The notes: generated by a model not told the origin, from the letters alone. Shown: positions 46,386 to 57,141, counted from the first letter of the stretch. The stretch is DNA of 62,447 bases from Planctomycetota bacterium (GCA_016872795.1 VGYZ01000011.1:1-62447), one strand, 5' to 3'. Made by a program: numbers and translations.

Positions 46386-47188
46386 GCGTGCACTCCGCTC
46401 CCAGGGCCCTTCATATAGCGCCGCTCGATCTCGGTGATCTTCGCGACGCGCTTGCCGTGCCGCGCTTCGCCGTGCGCCGTCGCCAGGAATGTGCGCACGA
46501 TCTCCTCCGCCACCGAGCGCTGGATCATCTTCGCGCCGAGCGAGAGCACATTGGCGTAGTTGTGCTCGCGCGCATTCTTCGCCATCGCGACATCGCAGCA
46601 TGTCGCCGCACGCACGCCCGGCACTTTGTTGGCCGCGATCGCCGAGCCGATGCCGGCTCCGTCGATCACGATGCCGAGCTCGCACTGTCCGCCCGCCACG
46701 GCCTCGGCCACGGCGCGCGCGAAGTCGGGGTAGTCGACGGGATTCTCGTCGCGCGTCCCGAAGTCGACCGGCTGGTGCCCGAGCGCGCGCAGCCAGCCGA
46801 GAAGCTCTTGCTTGAGCGCGAAGCCGCCGTGATCACAGCCCACCGCGATGCGTCGACCGCCGTCGTGCTCACCGCGCTCGATGCGGATGTGACGGCGGTG
46901 CGCTTCCTCCGCGGCGAGCGGCGTCACGATCGCTCCCGCCGGCACGCGCAGCACGCCGCCGTCGGGCGTGTCGGCGAGGCAGGTGCCCAGCACGAGCTTG
47001 CGGCTGTCGCCGCGCGGTTCCGCGCGCACCTCGAGCCGCGGGGGTTTCGTCGGCGCGCTCGAAGCGCTCGCGCGCGGCGCTTCCGCAGAGACAGCGCGCA
47101 CTGCGGGAGCCGGCGTCGGTCGCGTGCCACGCTCGGCGAGCACGCGCGCAGCCGCGCGGCGAGCGATCTCACGGACATCGAGGGCCAT
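46382..47188 (-). CDS. rpiB: RpiB-type sugar-phosphate isomerase with a long N-terminal extension
   Basis: 268 aa; RpiB proteins are usually about 150. The C-terminal 155 residues are a full Rpi[61 protein letters not shown], then the Cys pair and [17 protein letters not shown]. The first 110 residues begin with an amphipathic helix ([20 protein letters not shown]), continue through an Ala/Pro-rich linker and then a conserved-looking segment ([20 protein letters not shown]). This layout resembles enzymes targeted to bacterial microcompartments, including sugar-phosphate types that hold DeoC and RpiB; no shell gene is present here. It isomerises ribose/ribulose 5-phosphate or a related sugar phosphate. 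Confidence 0.88.
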   Translation of the reverse strand: MALDVREIARRAAARVLAERGTRPTPAPAVRAVSAEAPRASASSAPTKPPRLEVRAEPRGDSRKLVLGTCLADTPDGGVLRVPAGAIVTPLAAEEAHRRHIRIERGEHDGGRRIAVGCDHGGFALKQELLGWLRALGHQPVDFGTRDENPVDYPDFARAVAEAVAGGQCELGIVIDGAGIGSAIAANKVPGVRAATCCDVAMAKNAREHNYANVLSLGAKMIQRSVAEEIVRTFLATAHGEARHGKRVAKITEIERRYMKGPGSGVHA

Positions 47189-47221
47189 GGGCGCGAGATT
47201 GTAGCGCCCACGCTGGCGCTT

Positions 47222-48022
47222 TTAGCCCGCGAGCCGCGCTGCAGCGTGCTGCAGCAGGTTCGAGAAGCGGTCCGCGGCCTCTTGGCCAGCCGCCATGACT
47301 TCCGCGTGCGACAACGGCTCGCCCGTGATGCCCGCGGCCTGGTTCGTGACGAGCGAGATCCCCGCCACGCGCGCACCGCTCGCGCGCGCCGCGAGTACCT
47401 CCGCCACTGTGCTCATGCCGACGGCATCCGCGCCCATCGTCGAGAGCATGCGAATTTCCGCCGGCGTCTCGTAGTTGGGGCCGAGCAAGCCCGCGTACAC
47501 GCCGCTCTCGAGCGCGATGCCCCGCTCTTGCGCGACCGCGTGCAGCACCTGCGTGAGGCCGTCGTCGTAGGGCCGCGCATAGCCCGCCTCCGCGCGCGTG
47601 AGCGGCGAGCGACCCTGCAAGTTGATGTGGTCGCGAATCGTCATCAGCAAGCCGGGACGCCACTCGCGTCGAATCCCGCCCGCTGCGTTGGTGAGCACGA
47701 ATCGTCGGCAGCCGAGCTGCGCGATCGCGCGCACCGCGCGCGTGACCTCGCTCACGCTCCAACCCTCGTAGAGATGCACGCGTCCCTGCTGCGCGAGCAC
47801 GCGCACGCCGCCGATTTCGCCGAGGACGAGCCTGCCAGCGTGGCCCTTCACCGCGCTCGTCGGCATGCCGTCGATCTCGGCATACGGAATCGCGCGCGCG
47901 CGCTCGATGCGCTCCGCGAACGCTCCGAGGCCCGAGCCGAGCACGAACGCGATGTCGACCGCTCCGACGCCGTGGTGGCGCAGAGAGCTCGCGAGCCGCT
48001 CGATCTGCTGCGCAGCGCTCAT
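47222..48022 (-). CDS. purine nucleoside phosphorylase (PNP-I trimeric type)
   Basis: Phosphorolyses purine (deoxy)nucleosides to base and (deoxy)ribose 1-phosphate. 266 aa. Motifs: DIAFVLGSGLGAFAERI, VKGHAGRLVLGEIGG, the phosphate/purine site around GRVHLYEGWS, VLTNAAGGIRREW, LLGPNYETPAEIRMLSTMGA and AVGMSTVAEVLAA. These define the trimeric PNP (PunA/DeoD-like eukaryal) type. The start at 48022 is chosen because it overlaps the stop of the transporter gene (ATGA) and fits the family; the frame is open 12 residues further. It acts with DeoB downstream in the pathway. Confidence 0.94.
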   Translation of the reverse strand: MSAAQQIERLASSLRHHGVGAVDIAFVLGSGLGAFAERIERARAIPYAEIDGMPTSAVKGHAGRLVLGEIGGVRVLAQQGRVHLYEGWSVSEVTRAVRAIAQLGCRRFVLTNAAGGIRREWRPGLLMTIRDHINLQGRSPLTRAEAGYARPYDDGLTQVLHAVAQERGIALESGVYAGLLGPNYETPAEIRMLSTMGADAVGMSTVAEVLAARASGARVAGISLVTNQAAGITGEPLSHAEVMAAGQEAADRFSNLLQHAAARLAG

Positions 48023-49284
48023 ACGAACGCTCCCGCGACAGTTGCGGTCATCCAGCACGCAAAGGCACCGCCGAGCATCGCGCGGAAGGCGAGCTTGGCG
48101 ACATCACCCTTGCGCTCCGGCGCGAGCGCCGAGATGCCGCCGATCTGGATGCCGATCGAGGCGAAGTTCGCGAAGCCGCACAGCGCGTAGCTCGCGAGGA
48201 TCGCCGAGCGCGAGTGCTCGAAGCGCTGGGCCGGATCCGTGGCCTGCAGGATCTGCCCGAGCTGGCTGTAGCCGACGAACTCATTGACCGAGACTTGCGT
48301 GCCGAGCAGGGAGCCGACCATCTGGCAGTCGTGCCAGCCCTCGACGCCGATCGCCCATGCGAAGGGCGCGAAGATCCAGCCGAAGATGCGACTGAGCGAG
48401 AGCGGTCCCTCGAGCACGCCGAGCGACCCGAGCCACTCCCCGAGCGCACCGAGCGGCCAGTCGACGAGCGCCACGAGCGCGATGAAAGCGATCAGCATCG
48501 CGACGACATTGAGCCACAGCTTCAAGCCGTCGCCCGTGCCGTTCGCCGCCGCCTCGATGATGTTGACGGCGTTGCGCTCGACCTTGAGCTCGACGCCGCG
48601 CGCGGTCTCGGGCGCCTCGCGCTCCGGCAGGATGATCTTCGAGATCACGAACGACGCCGGCGCACTCATCACCGAGGCTGTGATCAGGTGCGGCGCGAGC
48701 TCCGGCCCGAGGATCTTCAGGTAGATCGCCATGACCGAGCCGGCGATGGTCGCGAAGCCGCCCGTCATCAGCGAGTTGAGCTCCGAGCGCGTCATCTTCG
48801 GCAGGTACGGCCGGATCACGAGCGGCGCCTCGGTCTGCCCCATGAAGATGTTCGCAGCCGCCGCCATCGATTCGCCACCCGAGAGCCCCATCGTCGCGCT
48901 CATCACCTTCGCGACCGCCCACACGAACACCTGCATCACGCCGATGTGATAGAGGATCGACATCAGCGCCGAGACGAAGATGATCACGAGCAGGCCCGTG
49001 CCTGCGAACGCGAAGATGAAGTCCGCGCCGCCGTCGGTCGCGAGATGTCCGAACACGGCCTGCGCACCCGGCACGGTCTTCGAGACGAGCTTGTCGATGA
49101 AGCGCGCCGCGCTCTCGAAGAACGCTCGTCCCGCCGCGGTTTTCGCGATCAAGAGGACGATCGCGAACTGCAGCGCGATCCCGCCGAGCACGACGCGCCA
49201 CTGGAAGCGACGCCGGTCCCACGAGAGCGCCCAAGCGAGCGAAATGAAGAGCGCGATCCCGATCAGGCAGCGCAGGTACTGCAT
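48019..49284 (-). CDS. concentrative nucleoside transporter (CNT/NupC family)
   Basis: 421 aa, about 9-10 membrane helices. Family blocks: FAFAGTGLLVIIFVSALMSI, GVMQVFVWAVAKVMSATMGL, GGESMAAAANIFMGQTEAPL (the nucleoside-binding helical hairpin), GGFATIAGSVMAIYLKI and a later LGTQVSVNEFVGYSQLGQIL. CNT proteins import nucleosides with sodium or protons. Its place inside the deo operon fits uptake of DNA/RNA-derived nucleosides. It overlaps the PNP gene by 4 nt and follows deoA by 18 nt. Confidence 0.95.
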   Translation of the reverse strand: MQYLRCLIGIALFISLAWALSWDRRRFQWRVVLGGIALQFAIVLLIAKTAAGRAFFESAARFIDKLVSKTVPGAQAVFGHLATDGGADFIFAFAGTGLLVIIFVSALMSILYHIGVMQVFVWAVAKVMSATMGLSGGESMAAAANIFMGQTEAPLVIRPYLPKMTRSELNSLMTGGFATIAGSVMAIYLKILGPELAPHLITASVMSAPASFVISKIILPEREAPETARGVELKVERNAVNIIEAAANGTGDGLKLWLNVVAMLIAFIALVALVDWPLGALGEWLGSLGVLEGPLSLSRIFGWIFAPFAWAIGVEGWHDCQMVGSLLGTQVSVNEFVGYSQLGQILQATDPAQRFEHSRSAILASYALCGFANFASIGIQIGGISALAPERKGDVAKLAFRAMLGGAFACWMTATVAGAFV

Positions 49285-49302
49285 GCGCGGCCCACTACAC
49301 CG

Positions 49303-50604
49303 TCACGCGGTCCATGTGGCAAGCACGAGCGGCGCAGGGGCGTGAGCGTCGACGAGCTCGAAGGAACGCTCGACGAGCGCGAGCGCTTCCGCGAGCCCGC
49401 GACCTTCGTGGTGCACGCGCAGCAGCACATCCCCTACCCGCACGGCCGCGCCCTCCGGCACCTCGAACTCGAGGCCGACGCCGTGATCGATCGCGTCGCC
49501 GAGCTTCTTGCGCCCGCCGCCGAGCTCGCAAATCGCGCCGCCGAGCGCGCGCAGGTCCCGCCAGGCGAGCACGCCATCGCGCCCCGCGCGCACGAGCTCG
49601 ACCTGTGACGCCTTCGGCAGCCGCGCGCGCTCGTCCATGCAGCGCGGATCGCCGCCCTGCTCCTCGATCACGCGCACGAATGTCGCGCGAGCGCTGCCGT
49701 CGTCGAGCGAGCGCGCGATGCGTGCCTTTCCGTCCTCGAGCGTGCGCACGAGCCCGCCGAGGCGCAGCATCTCGCCGCCCTGCAGGCACACGAGCTCGCG
49801 CAAGTCCGCCGGCCCGCGGCCCTCGAGGCAGTCGAAGCTCTCCGCGATCTCGAGCGCGTGTCCCGCCATGCGACCGAGCGGCCGCTCCATGTTCGTGTGC
49901 AAGGCCGTCGCGCGCACGCCGAAGTCGCGCGCGAGCCCGAGCATCGTCTTCGCGAGCACTTCGCCGCGCGAGCGATCCATCATGAATGCGCCCGATCCGA
50001 ACTTGACATCGAGCACGAGCGCGTCGAGGCCCTCCGCGAGCTTCTTCGACATGATCGAGCTCGCGATCAGCGGGAGCGACTCGATCAGGCCCGTCACATC
50101 GCGCAGCGCATACAGCTTGCGGTCCGCAGGCACGATGTCGGGCGTCTGCCCGCCGAGCGCCACGCCCGTGCGCTCGAGGCAGCGCGCGAAGTCCGCCTCC
50201 GAGAGCTGCGTGCAGAAGCCCGGGATCGCCTCGAGCTTGTCGAGCGTGCCACCGGTGTGCCCGAGCCCGCGCCCCGAGATCATCGGCACCGCGAGCCCGC
50301 AGGCCGCCGCCGCCGGTGCGAGCGGAATCGAGACCGTGTCGCCGATGCCGCCGGTCGAGTGCTTGTCGACTTTCGGCCGCGAGATGCCGGGAAACTTCAT
50401 CACGCGCCCGCTCTCGAGCATCGCGTGCGTCCACGCCGCGAGCTCCGCCTCCTCCATCCCGTGGAGGAAGATCGCCATCAGGAGCGCCGACGCGTGATGG
50501 TCCGTGATCTCGCCCGCCACATACCCTGCCATGAACCCTCGGATCTGCGCCTCCGAGAGCCGCTTCCCGTCGCGCTTCGTCGCGAGGATCCCGCGTGCGT
50601 CCAT
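49303..50604 (-). CDS. deoA: thymidine (pyrimidine nucleoside) phosphorylase
   Basis: Phosphorolyses thymidine and related nucleosides to base and deoxyribose 1-phosphate. 433 aa. Clear motifs: KVDKHSTGGIGDTVSIPLAP (phosphate loop), MISGRGLGHTGGTLDKLEAI (family signature), IASSIMSKKLAEGLDALVLD and VKFGSGAFM. The C-terminal domain resembles the pyrimidine-binding lobe. It starts 2 nt after the stop of deoB; whether it prefers thymidine or uridine cannot be read from sequence. Confidence 0.95.
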   Translation of the reverse strand: MDARGILATKRDGKRLSEAQIRGFMAGYVAGEITDHHASALLMAIFLHGMEEAELAAWTHAMLESGRVMKFPGISRPKVDKHSTGGIGDTVSIPLAPAAAACGLAVPMISGRGLGHTGGTLDKLEAIPGFCTQLSEADFARCLERTGVALGGQTPDIVPADRKLYALRDVTGLIESLPLIASSIMSKKLAEGLDALVLDVKFGSGAFMMDRSRGEVLAKTMLGLARDFGVRATALHTNMERPLGRMAGHALEIAESFDCLEGRGPADLRELVCLQGGEMLRLGGLVRTLEDGKARIARSLDDGSARATFVRVIEEQGGDPRCMDERARLPKASQVELVRAGRDGVLAWRDLRALGGAICELGGGRKKLGDAIDHGVGLEFEVPEGAAVRVGDVLLRVHHEGRGLAEALALVERSFELVDAHAPAPLVLATWTA

Positions 50605-50606
50605 GG

Positions 50607-51785
<1,179 letters not shown>

Positions 51786-51819
51786 CGATCTTAGGCGCCA
51801 GCGCGCCCGCCGTCGCGCC

Positions 51820-52053
51820 TCAGCCGCGTCGCGCGCGCACGGCCTGCTCGATCAGGCCCTTGACCGCGTTCTCCATCTCCTCGACCCACTCCGCGCCAAA
51901 GTCGCGCTCGAGGATCTCGCGCTCGGAAAACTCGTAGCGGCCCGAGCGCGGGTCGAAGTCGAACTGGTAGTCGTGCTCGCTGCCGTCATCTTCGGTGACC
52001 ATCACCATGACGATGTTGTTGGGGGCGTCGAGCTCGCAGCGAAACGTGGCCAT
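51820..52053 (-). CDS. small acidic protein of unknown function
   Basis: 77 aa, start ATG at 52053 with GGAGG-like sequence (read as CCTCC on the plus strand) just upstream. The sequence is acidic, with DDGSEHDYQFDFDPRSGRY and then EFSEREILERDFGAEWVEEM followed by a basic end (AVRARRG). It has no signal peptide. No family was recognised. It is 34 nt upstream of deoB and may be co-transcribed with the nucleoside operon. Confidence 0.55.
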   Translation of the reverse strand: MATFRCELDAPNNIVMVMVTEDDGSEHDYQFDFDPRSGRYEFSEREILERDFGAEWVEEMENAVKGLIEQAVRARRG

Positions 52054-52218
52054 GGGAGGTGTGCGGGGGTCGAAGGCGGCGAAAGCGGGAAAACCACGGT
52101 AGCGCGGGCGTTTCGGGCGGCAACAGGAGGCCCGCGGAGGGCTGCGCGGGCAGCCGGCGCCAGCCGTGCGGCCCGAGTGGCTGGACAGGCGTCGCAAGCT
52201 GGCGCACGATCTCGCTCC

Positions 52219-53376
52219 ATGCGTCGTCTGCTCCTCCTCGCGCTCGGCCTCGGACCGCTCCTCGGTGGGTGCGCGAGCTGGACGCCGGTGTTGCGAGACG
52301 ATTCGTGGACGCTGTATGTCAAGGACGGCGAGAAGGTCGATGTCGAGCGCTTCGGCGAGGCGCTCGAGCCCGCCATCGCGGCCGTCGAGGAGCGCATGGG
52401 CGCCTTTGCGCGCCCCGTGCGCGTGCACGCGCTCGACCCGCAGTCGCGCGACTCCGCGCCGCCGAACGGGCCCACGACCGGCGAGCTGCAGATGATCCCC
52501 GACATCGGACCCGCCCGCGTGCGCGCCTACCACGTGCGCAGCGGCATGTTCAGCTTCGAGCCCTCGGGTGTGTTCCTCGGCACCAGCGCCGCGGACACCG
52601 CCGTGCACGAGCTCGTCCACGCGCGCATCGCTGACCTCGGCCTGCGCCTGCCGCTGTGGTTCGAAGAAGGCCTAGCGTCCTACTGGGGCGACGGCATGCT
52701 GCACGACGGGCGCTGGCACGGCGACGGACTCGCCTGCTGGCCCCTGCACGAGCTGCGCGACCTCAAGGCGAGCGATGCCGAGATCGAGCGCTGGATGAAG
52801 CTCGAGGCGAGCGACGACTACGACTCGCGCGACAACCTCGTGGCGCACTTCCTCGGCTGGGCAATCGTGTTCGACCTCGCGCGCGAGCATCCCGACGAAC
52901 ACTGGCGCGCGTGGCACGAGCGCTTCGATCGCGAAGCACACGAGCAAGGGCTCGTGAAGGCCGCGCGCGCGCGTCTCGAGCGCACTCTCGACCAGGAGAC
53001 GGAGCGCCGCTGGCTCGATCGCCTCGGCTTCGAGGACCCGGGCGCGCGCATGGCTCTCGCCAAGGGCCTGTGGAAGCTGCGCAGCCCCGAGGTCGTCGAC
53101 CGCATGCTCGATGCACTCGAGCGCGAGCAGGATCCGCAGGTGCGCGTGACGCTCGCGCTGAACATCTTGCTCGCGAGCGGCGAGACGCGGCTGGGGCGCA
53201 CGCGCTGGAGCCGCGTCGGCAATGTCGCGCTCCCGGCCCTGCGCGAAGGCAAGCTCGCCGATCCGCGCGAGCAGGAGGCACTCGTCGCGCTGTACGACGC
53301 GATGCGTCGTTGGGACTCGCGCGGCCAGCGCTCGCGCGACGCGCTCGACCTGCTCTCGCGTCTGTGGGAAGAGTGA
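52219..53376 (+). CDS. lipoprotein with an HExxH peptidase-like domain and a C-terminal helical repeat
   Basis: 385 aa. Lipoprotein signal with lipobox LLGGC (Cys18). An HELVH motif is at 130-134 (TAVHELVHARIADLGLRLPL) with Glu149/Glu150 in WFEEGLASYWGD as the third ligand. This HExxH...E layout is that of the gluzincin peptidase MA-like group, so a zinc peptidase activity on the outer side is plausible. The last 130 residues look like HEAT-type repeats (RSPEVVDRMLDALEREQDPQ and VALPALREGKLADPREQEAL). The substrate is unknown. It converges with the diguanylate cyclase gene after 9 nt. Confidence 0.7.
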   Translation: MRRLLLLALGLGPLLGGCASWTPVLRDDSWTLYVKDGEKVDVERFGEALEPAIAAVEERMGAFARPVRVHALDPQSRDSAPPNGPTTGELQMIPDIGPARVRAYHVRSGMFSFEPSGVFLGTSAADTAVHELVHARIADLGLRLPLWFEEGLASYWGDGMLHDGRWHGDGLACWPLHELRDLKASDAEIERWMKLEASDDYDSRDNLVAHFLGWAIVFDLAREHPDEHWRAWHERFDREAHEQGLVKAARARLERTLDQETERRWLDRLGFEDPGARMALAKGLWKLRSPEVVDRMLDALEREQDPQVRVTLALNILLASGETRLGRTRWSRVGNVALPALREGKLADPREQEALVALYDAMRRWDSRGQRSRDALDLLSRLWEE

Positions 53377-53385
53377 GCGACGCGC

Positions 53386-54651
53386 TCAGTCGCGCTCGTT
53401 GCGACGCACGAGCTCGACCTTCCCGCTGCCGTCCGTCTTGGCGCGATACATGGCCTTGTCCGCGCGCCGCAGGAGCGTCTCCGGCTCGTCGCCATCGTCG
53501 GGGTACAGCGCGAGTCCGATGCTCGCGGACACCTGCAACACCTCGCCCTGCCACTCGATCGGCCGCCCGACCGCAGCCACGAGCTTCTCCCCCACCTTGC
53601 GCGCTTCGTCGGGCCCAGCGACGGAGGGGAGCAGCAGCACGAACTCGTCTCCGCCGAGGCGCGCGACCGTGTCTCCCGAGCGCAGCGTCGACGCGAGTCG
53701 CCGCGCTGTCATCTGGAGCACATGATCGCCGGCCTCGTGACCCTGCGTGTCGTTGACGAGCTTGAAGCCGTCGAGGTCGAGGTACATCACGCCGAGCGCT
53801 TGCTTGCCGCGACGCGCGTGCGCGAGCTCGAGCTGGAAGCGATCGAGCAGCGAGACGCGGTTGGGAAGTCCCGTGAGATCGTCGCGATAGGCGAGCCTGC
53901 GGATCGCCTCCTCGTCCTCCTTGCGCGAGCGAATGTCGCGGAACACGATCACTTCGCCGAAGCGCGCTTCGCTCGTGGAGGGGATCACCGAGCGCGAGTA
54001 CTCGATGTCGATGCGTCGTCCACCGAACACGAACAGCTTGCCTTCGCGCGCGTCGCCGATTCCGAGCTCCGCGAGCTCGACCACGGGCGGCCGAGCCGGA
54101 ACATTCATGTCGCGCACGATGAACACATCGCCGAGCGGGCGTCGCAGGAGCTGCTCGCGCGGGCGTGCGAGCATGCGCTCGGCCGCGTTGTTCACGAAGA
54201 CGACATGCCCGCTCGTATCGACGGAAATCACGGCCTCCGACAGCCCTCGCAAGGTCGTCACCGCCCAGCTGCGCACGCGCTGTAGTTCGCGCTCGCTCCG
54301 CAGACGCATCACAGAGAGCGACGCGGCTATCGAGATCGCGAACAGGTTCGAGCAGCGTCCGAGCACGATTTCGTGCAGGTCATCCGCAAGCACGTGGTGC
54401 GAGGGAATCGCGGCCAGCACCAGCGCGGCGCACACGAGCGCCGCCGCGATCGTCAGCTCGCGGCGACCCAGCCACAGCGTCAAGAGCACCGGCACCGAGT
54501 ACACCACCCCGATCGAGGAGTGCGTGTCGACGAGCAGGTCCGTGCCGAATGTGAGCGCCACGAGTCCGAGGATCGTGCAGCCAAGGTAGAGCGGCCTGCG
54601 CAGCAGCAAGCTCCCCGTCGCCAGCCCCGGCTCCTCGTCCAGCAGGTTCAT
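53386..54651 (-). CDS. membrane diguanylate cyclase with PAS domain
   Basis: 421 aa. The N-terminal third has four to five hydrophobic helices (PLYLGCTILGLVALTFGTDL, AAALVCAALVLAAI). A PAS domain follows (SEAVISVDTSGHVVFVNNAA ... EVIVFRDIRSRKEDEE). Then comes a GGDEF domain beginning DDLTGLPNRVSLLDRF with the intact active site RLGGDEFVLLL. The inhibitory I-site RSGD lies five residues before it, so product feedback is expected. It makes cyclic di-GMP. The start at 54651 follows the family's membrane domain; the frame is open further upstream without conserved sequence. No EAL domain. Confidence 0.9.
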   Translation of the reverse strand: MNLLDEEPGLATGSLLLRRPLYLGCTILGLVALTFGTDLLVDTHSSIGVVYSVPVLLTLWLGRRELTIAAALVCAALVLAAIPSHHVLADDLHEIVLGRCSNLFAISIAASLSVMRLRSERELQRVRSWAVTTLRGLSEAVISVDTSGHVVFVNNAAERMLARPREQLLRRPLGDVFIVRDMNVPARPPVVELAELGIGDAREGKLFVFGGRRIDIEYSRSVIPSTSEARFGEVIVFRDIRSRKEDEEAIRRLAYRDDLTGLPNRVSLLDRFQLELAHARRGKQALGVMYLDLDGFKLVNDTQGHEAGDHVLQMTARRLASTLRSGDTVARLGGDEFVLLLPSVAGPDEARKVGEKLVAAVGRPIEWQGEVLQVSASIGLALYPDDGDEPETLLRRADKAMYRAKTDGSGKVELVRRNERD

Positions 54652-54793
54652 CGGTCCTAGGGGACACTCTGTTCCCGCGCATGTCGAGACGCGCGCGGCG
54701 AAAAGCGGCGGCGGCAGGGACGGCTTGGTAGAGTCTGTCGCGAACGCCCACCGCGATCGAAACATTGGCCAGCGGGCGCAGAAAAGAACCGCG

Positions 54794-57124
54794 ATGCAGA
54801 CCCTTGCCAAGCCCAGCCTCGACAGCCTCCGCCCGCACTTCCAGCACTGGGAGAAGGTCGGCGACCTGATCGACCAATGCATCGACCTGATGCTCAACCT
54901 GCGCCAGAGCGGCCACCCCGGCGGCTCGCGCTCGAAGACCCCGCTGATGGTCGCGGCGACCTTGGGCGTGATGCGCTGGGATGTGCGCCGCCCCGAGCTT
55001 GCCTTCGGCGACCGCTCGGTGCTCGTCGCCGGCCACTGCAACCCTGTGATCTACGCCATGCTCGCGGTCTACAACGAGGCCCTGCGCCTGCGCTACGCCC
55101 AGACCGGCGACCCCAAGTACCTCGTGCCCCACGCCAAGGAGCGCCAGCTCACTTGGGAAGACTTGCTGTGGCTGCGTCACAACGGCCACCTGCCGGGCCA
55201 TGCGGAAATGGAGGGCAAGACGCTCTTCTTCAAGTTCAACACCGGCCCCTCGGGCCACGGCGCCCCCGCCGCGCTCGGCGAGGCCATGGCGCTCAAGCAC
55301 GCCGGCGCCGGTGATGTGAAGGTGTTCGCGATCGAGGGCGAGGGCGGCCACACCGCCGGCGCCCACCACGAGGTCAAGAACTCGGCTTTCGGCCTCGGTC
55401 TCGACAACTTGATTTACCTCTTCGACTGGAATGACCACGGCATCGACCATTTCGCGAACAGCGAGGTCGTGCACGGCACCCCGGTGGACTGGTTCGAGCC
55501 CTACGGCTGGCGCGTCGCCGGCACCACGCAGGGTGAAAGCTACGAGGAGATCACCAAGGCGCTGCTCGAGATCGTGTGCGCCGACTCGACCGGCGGCCGC
55601 CCGGGCTGCGTGTGGGTCAAGACGCGCAAGGGTCGCGGCTACCACAAGTTCGATTTCCACTCGCACGGCGCGGCGCACAAGCGCAACAGCGAGCTCTTCT
55701 GGAAGTGCCGCGAAGACTTCGCGCGCAAGTACGGCGTGACCTTCGAGGGCGCCGGCGACACGACCGACCCCGGCGAGTCGAAGTGCCGCGAGCAAAGCGA
55801 GAAGTGGTTCCGCACGGTCTTCAGCGTGCTGGCGAACGACCCCGACCTGATGGAGTACCTCGCCGACACGCTGGTCGAGATCGGCGAGAGCGTGCCGGCG
55901 AAGGCCGAGGGCTTCCGCCTCCAGAGCAAGGTCAACCTCGCCGAGGACACGAGCTGGCTCGACCCGCAGAAGCTGCCCGCGGAGCTCTTCGCCGCGCCCG
56001 GCACCGCGATCGCCAACAAGAACGCGTTTTTGACCTTCGGCTCGTGGTTCAACTCCTACGCGCGCGAGAAAATGGGCCGCCCGCTGGTCCTCGCCTGCTC
56101 GGCGGACCTCGCCGAGTCGACCGGCATCTTCGGCTTCGCCAAGGATTTCGGCGCCGCCAAGAACTTCGGCTGGTACGAGCGCACGAAGAACCCGCACGGC
56201 TCGCTGCTCCCGCAGCAGATCACGGAATTCACCAATTCGGGCCTCACGGTCGGCCTCGCGACCGTCAACATGAGCTCCGAGCCGGAAAAGGAATTCCTCG
56301 GCTATTGGGGCGCGTGCTCGACCTACGGCTCGTTCTCGTACCTGAAGTACGGGATGTTCCGCCTCTTCAGCCAGCTCGCGCAGGACTGCCCGCTCAAAGT
56401 CGGCAAGACGATCTGGGTCGTCGGCCACTCGGGCCCCGAGACCGCCGAGGACAGCCGCACGCACTTCGGCATCTTCTCGCCGGGCGTGACGCAGCTCTTC
56501 CCCGACGGCCATGTGATCAACATCCACCCGTGGGAGCACAACGAGGTCGCCCCCGCGCTCGCCGCCGCTCTGCGCTGCAAGCAGCCGATCGTGGCGATCC
56601 ACCTGACGCGCCCCAACGTCAAGGTCCCCGACCGCGCCGCGCTCGGCATCCCGTCGCACCTCGACGCCGCCAAGGGCGCCTATGTGATCCGCGACTTCGA
56701 TCCCAAGCGCCCCAAGGAAGGCACGCTCATCATCCAAGGCACGAGCTCGACCGAGTCGCTCTACGCGCTGTTCCCGCGCTTCGCCAAGGGCGAGGGCCCT
56801 AATGTGAAGCTCGTGCAGGCGGTCTCGTGGGAGCTCTTCCAGCTCCAGCCCCAGTCCTACCGCGACAGCGTCCTCCCGTGGTCCGACTGGATGGACTCCA
56901 CCTGCATCACCAACGGCGCCCGCCGCCTGATGCACGACTGGCTGCCCCACAAGGTCGCCGAGGAGTATGTCCTATCCAGCGACTGGGACAACCGTTGGCG
57001 CACCGGCGGCAATGTCGAAGAGCTCAAGAAGGAAGCCCACATCGACCCCGACTCCCTCTGGTCCGGCATCGCCCGCTTCGCCGCCGACCGCCCCACCCGC
57101 CTCTCCCGCATGGGCCTGCGCTAA
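54794..57124 (+). CDS. atypical transketolase family protein
   Basis: 776 aa, longer than the usual 660. N-terminal thiamine-diphosphate half: NLRQSGHPGGSRSKTPLMVA, NTGPSGHGAPAALGEAMALK and EGEGGHTAGAHHEVKNSAFG with LFDWND, where classical transketolase has the GDG...N motif. The pyrimidine half reads LACSADLAESTGIFGF, EFTNSGLTVGLATVNMSSEP, VVGHSGPETAEDSRTHFGIF, then a C-terminal domain (EGTLIIQGTSSTESLYALFP). It should transfer ketol units in the pentose phosphate pathway or a related reaction, but the insertions suggest a distinct subfamily. The start ATG at 54794 fits. It is monocistronic. Confidence 0.8.
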   Translation: MQTLAKPSLDSLRPHFQHWEKVGDLIDQCIDLMLNLRQSGHPGGSRSKTPLMVAATLGVMRWDVRRPELAFGDRSVLVAGHCNPVIYAMLAVYNEALRLRYAQTGDPKYLVPHAKERQLTWEDLLWLRHNGHLPGHAEMEGKTLFFKFNTGPSGHGAPAALGEAMALKHAGAGDVKVFAIEGEGGHTAGAHHEVKNSAFGLGLDNLIYLFDWNDHGIDHFANSEVVHGTPVDWFEPYGWRVAGTTQGESYEEITKALLEIVCADSTGGRPGCVWVKTRKGRGYHKFDFHSHGAAHKRNSELFWKCREDFARKYGVTFEGAGDTTDPGESKCREQSEKWFRTVFSVLANDPDLMEYLADTLVEIGESVPAKAEGFRLQSKVNLAEDTSWLDPQKLPAELFAAPGTAIANKNAFLTFGSWFNSYAREKMGRPLVLACSADLAESTGIFGFAKDFGAAKNFGWYERTKNPHGSLLPQQITEFTNSGLTVGLATVNMSSEPEKEFLGYWGACSTYGSFSYLKYGMFRLFSQLAQDCPLKVGKTIWVVGHSGPETAEDSRTHFGIFSPGVTQLFPDGHVINIHPWEHNEVAPALAAALRCKQPIVAIHLTRPNVKVPDRAALGIPSHLDAAKGAYVIRDFDPKRPKEGTLIIQGTSSTESLYALFPRFAKGEGPNVKLVQAVSWELFQLQPQSYRDSVLPWSDWMDSTCITNGARRLMHDWLPHKVAEEYVLSSDWDNRWRTGGNVEELKKEAHIDPDSLWSGIARFAADRPTRLSRMGLR

Positions 57125-57141
57125 CCCCCGACGCCCCACGC

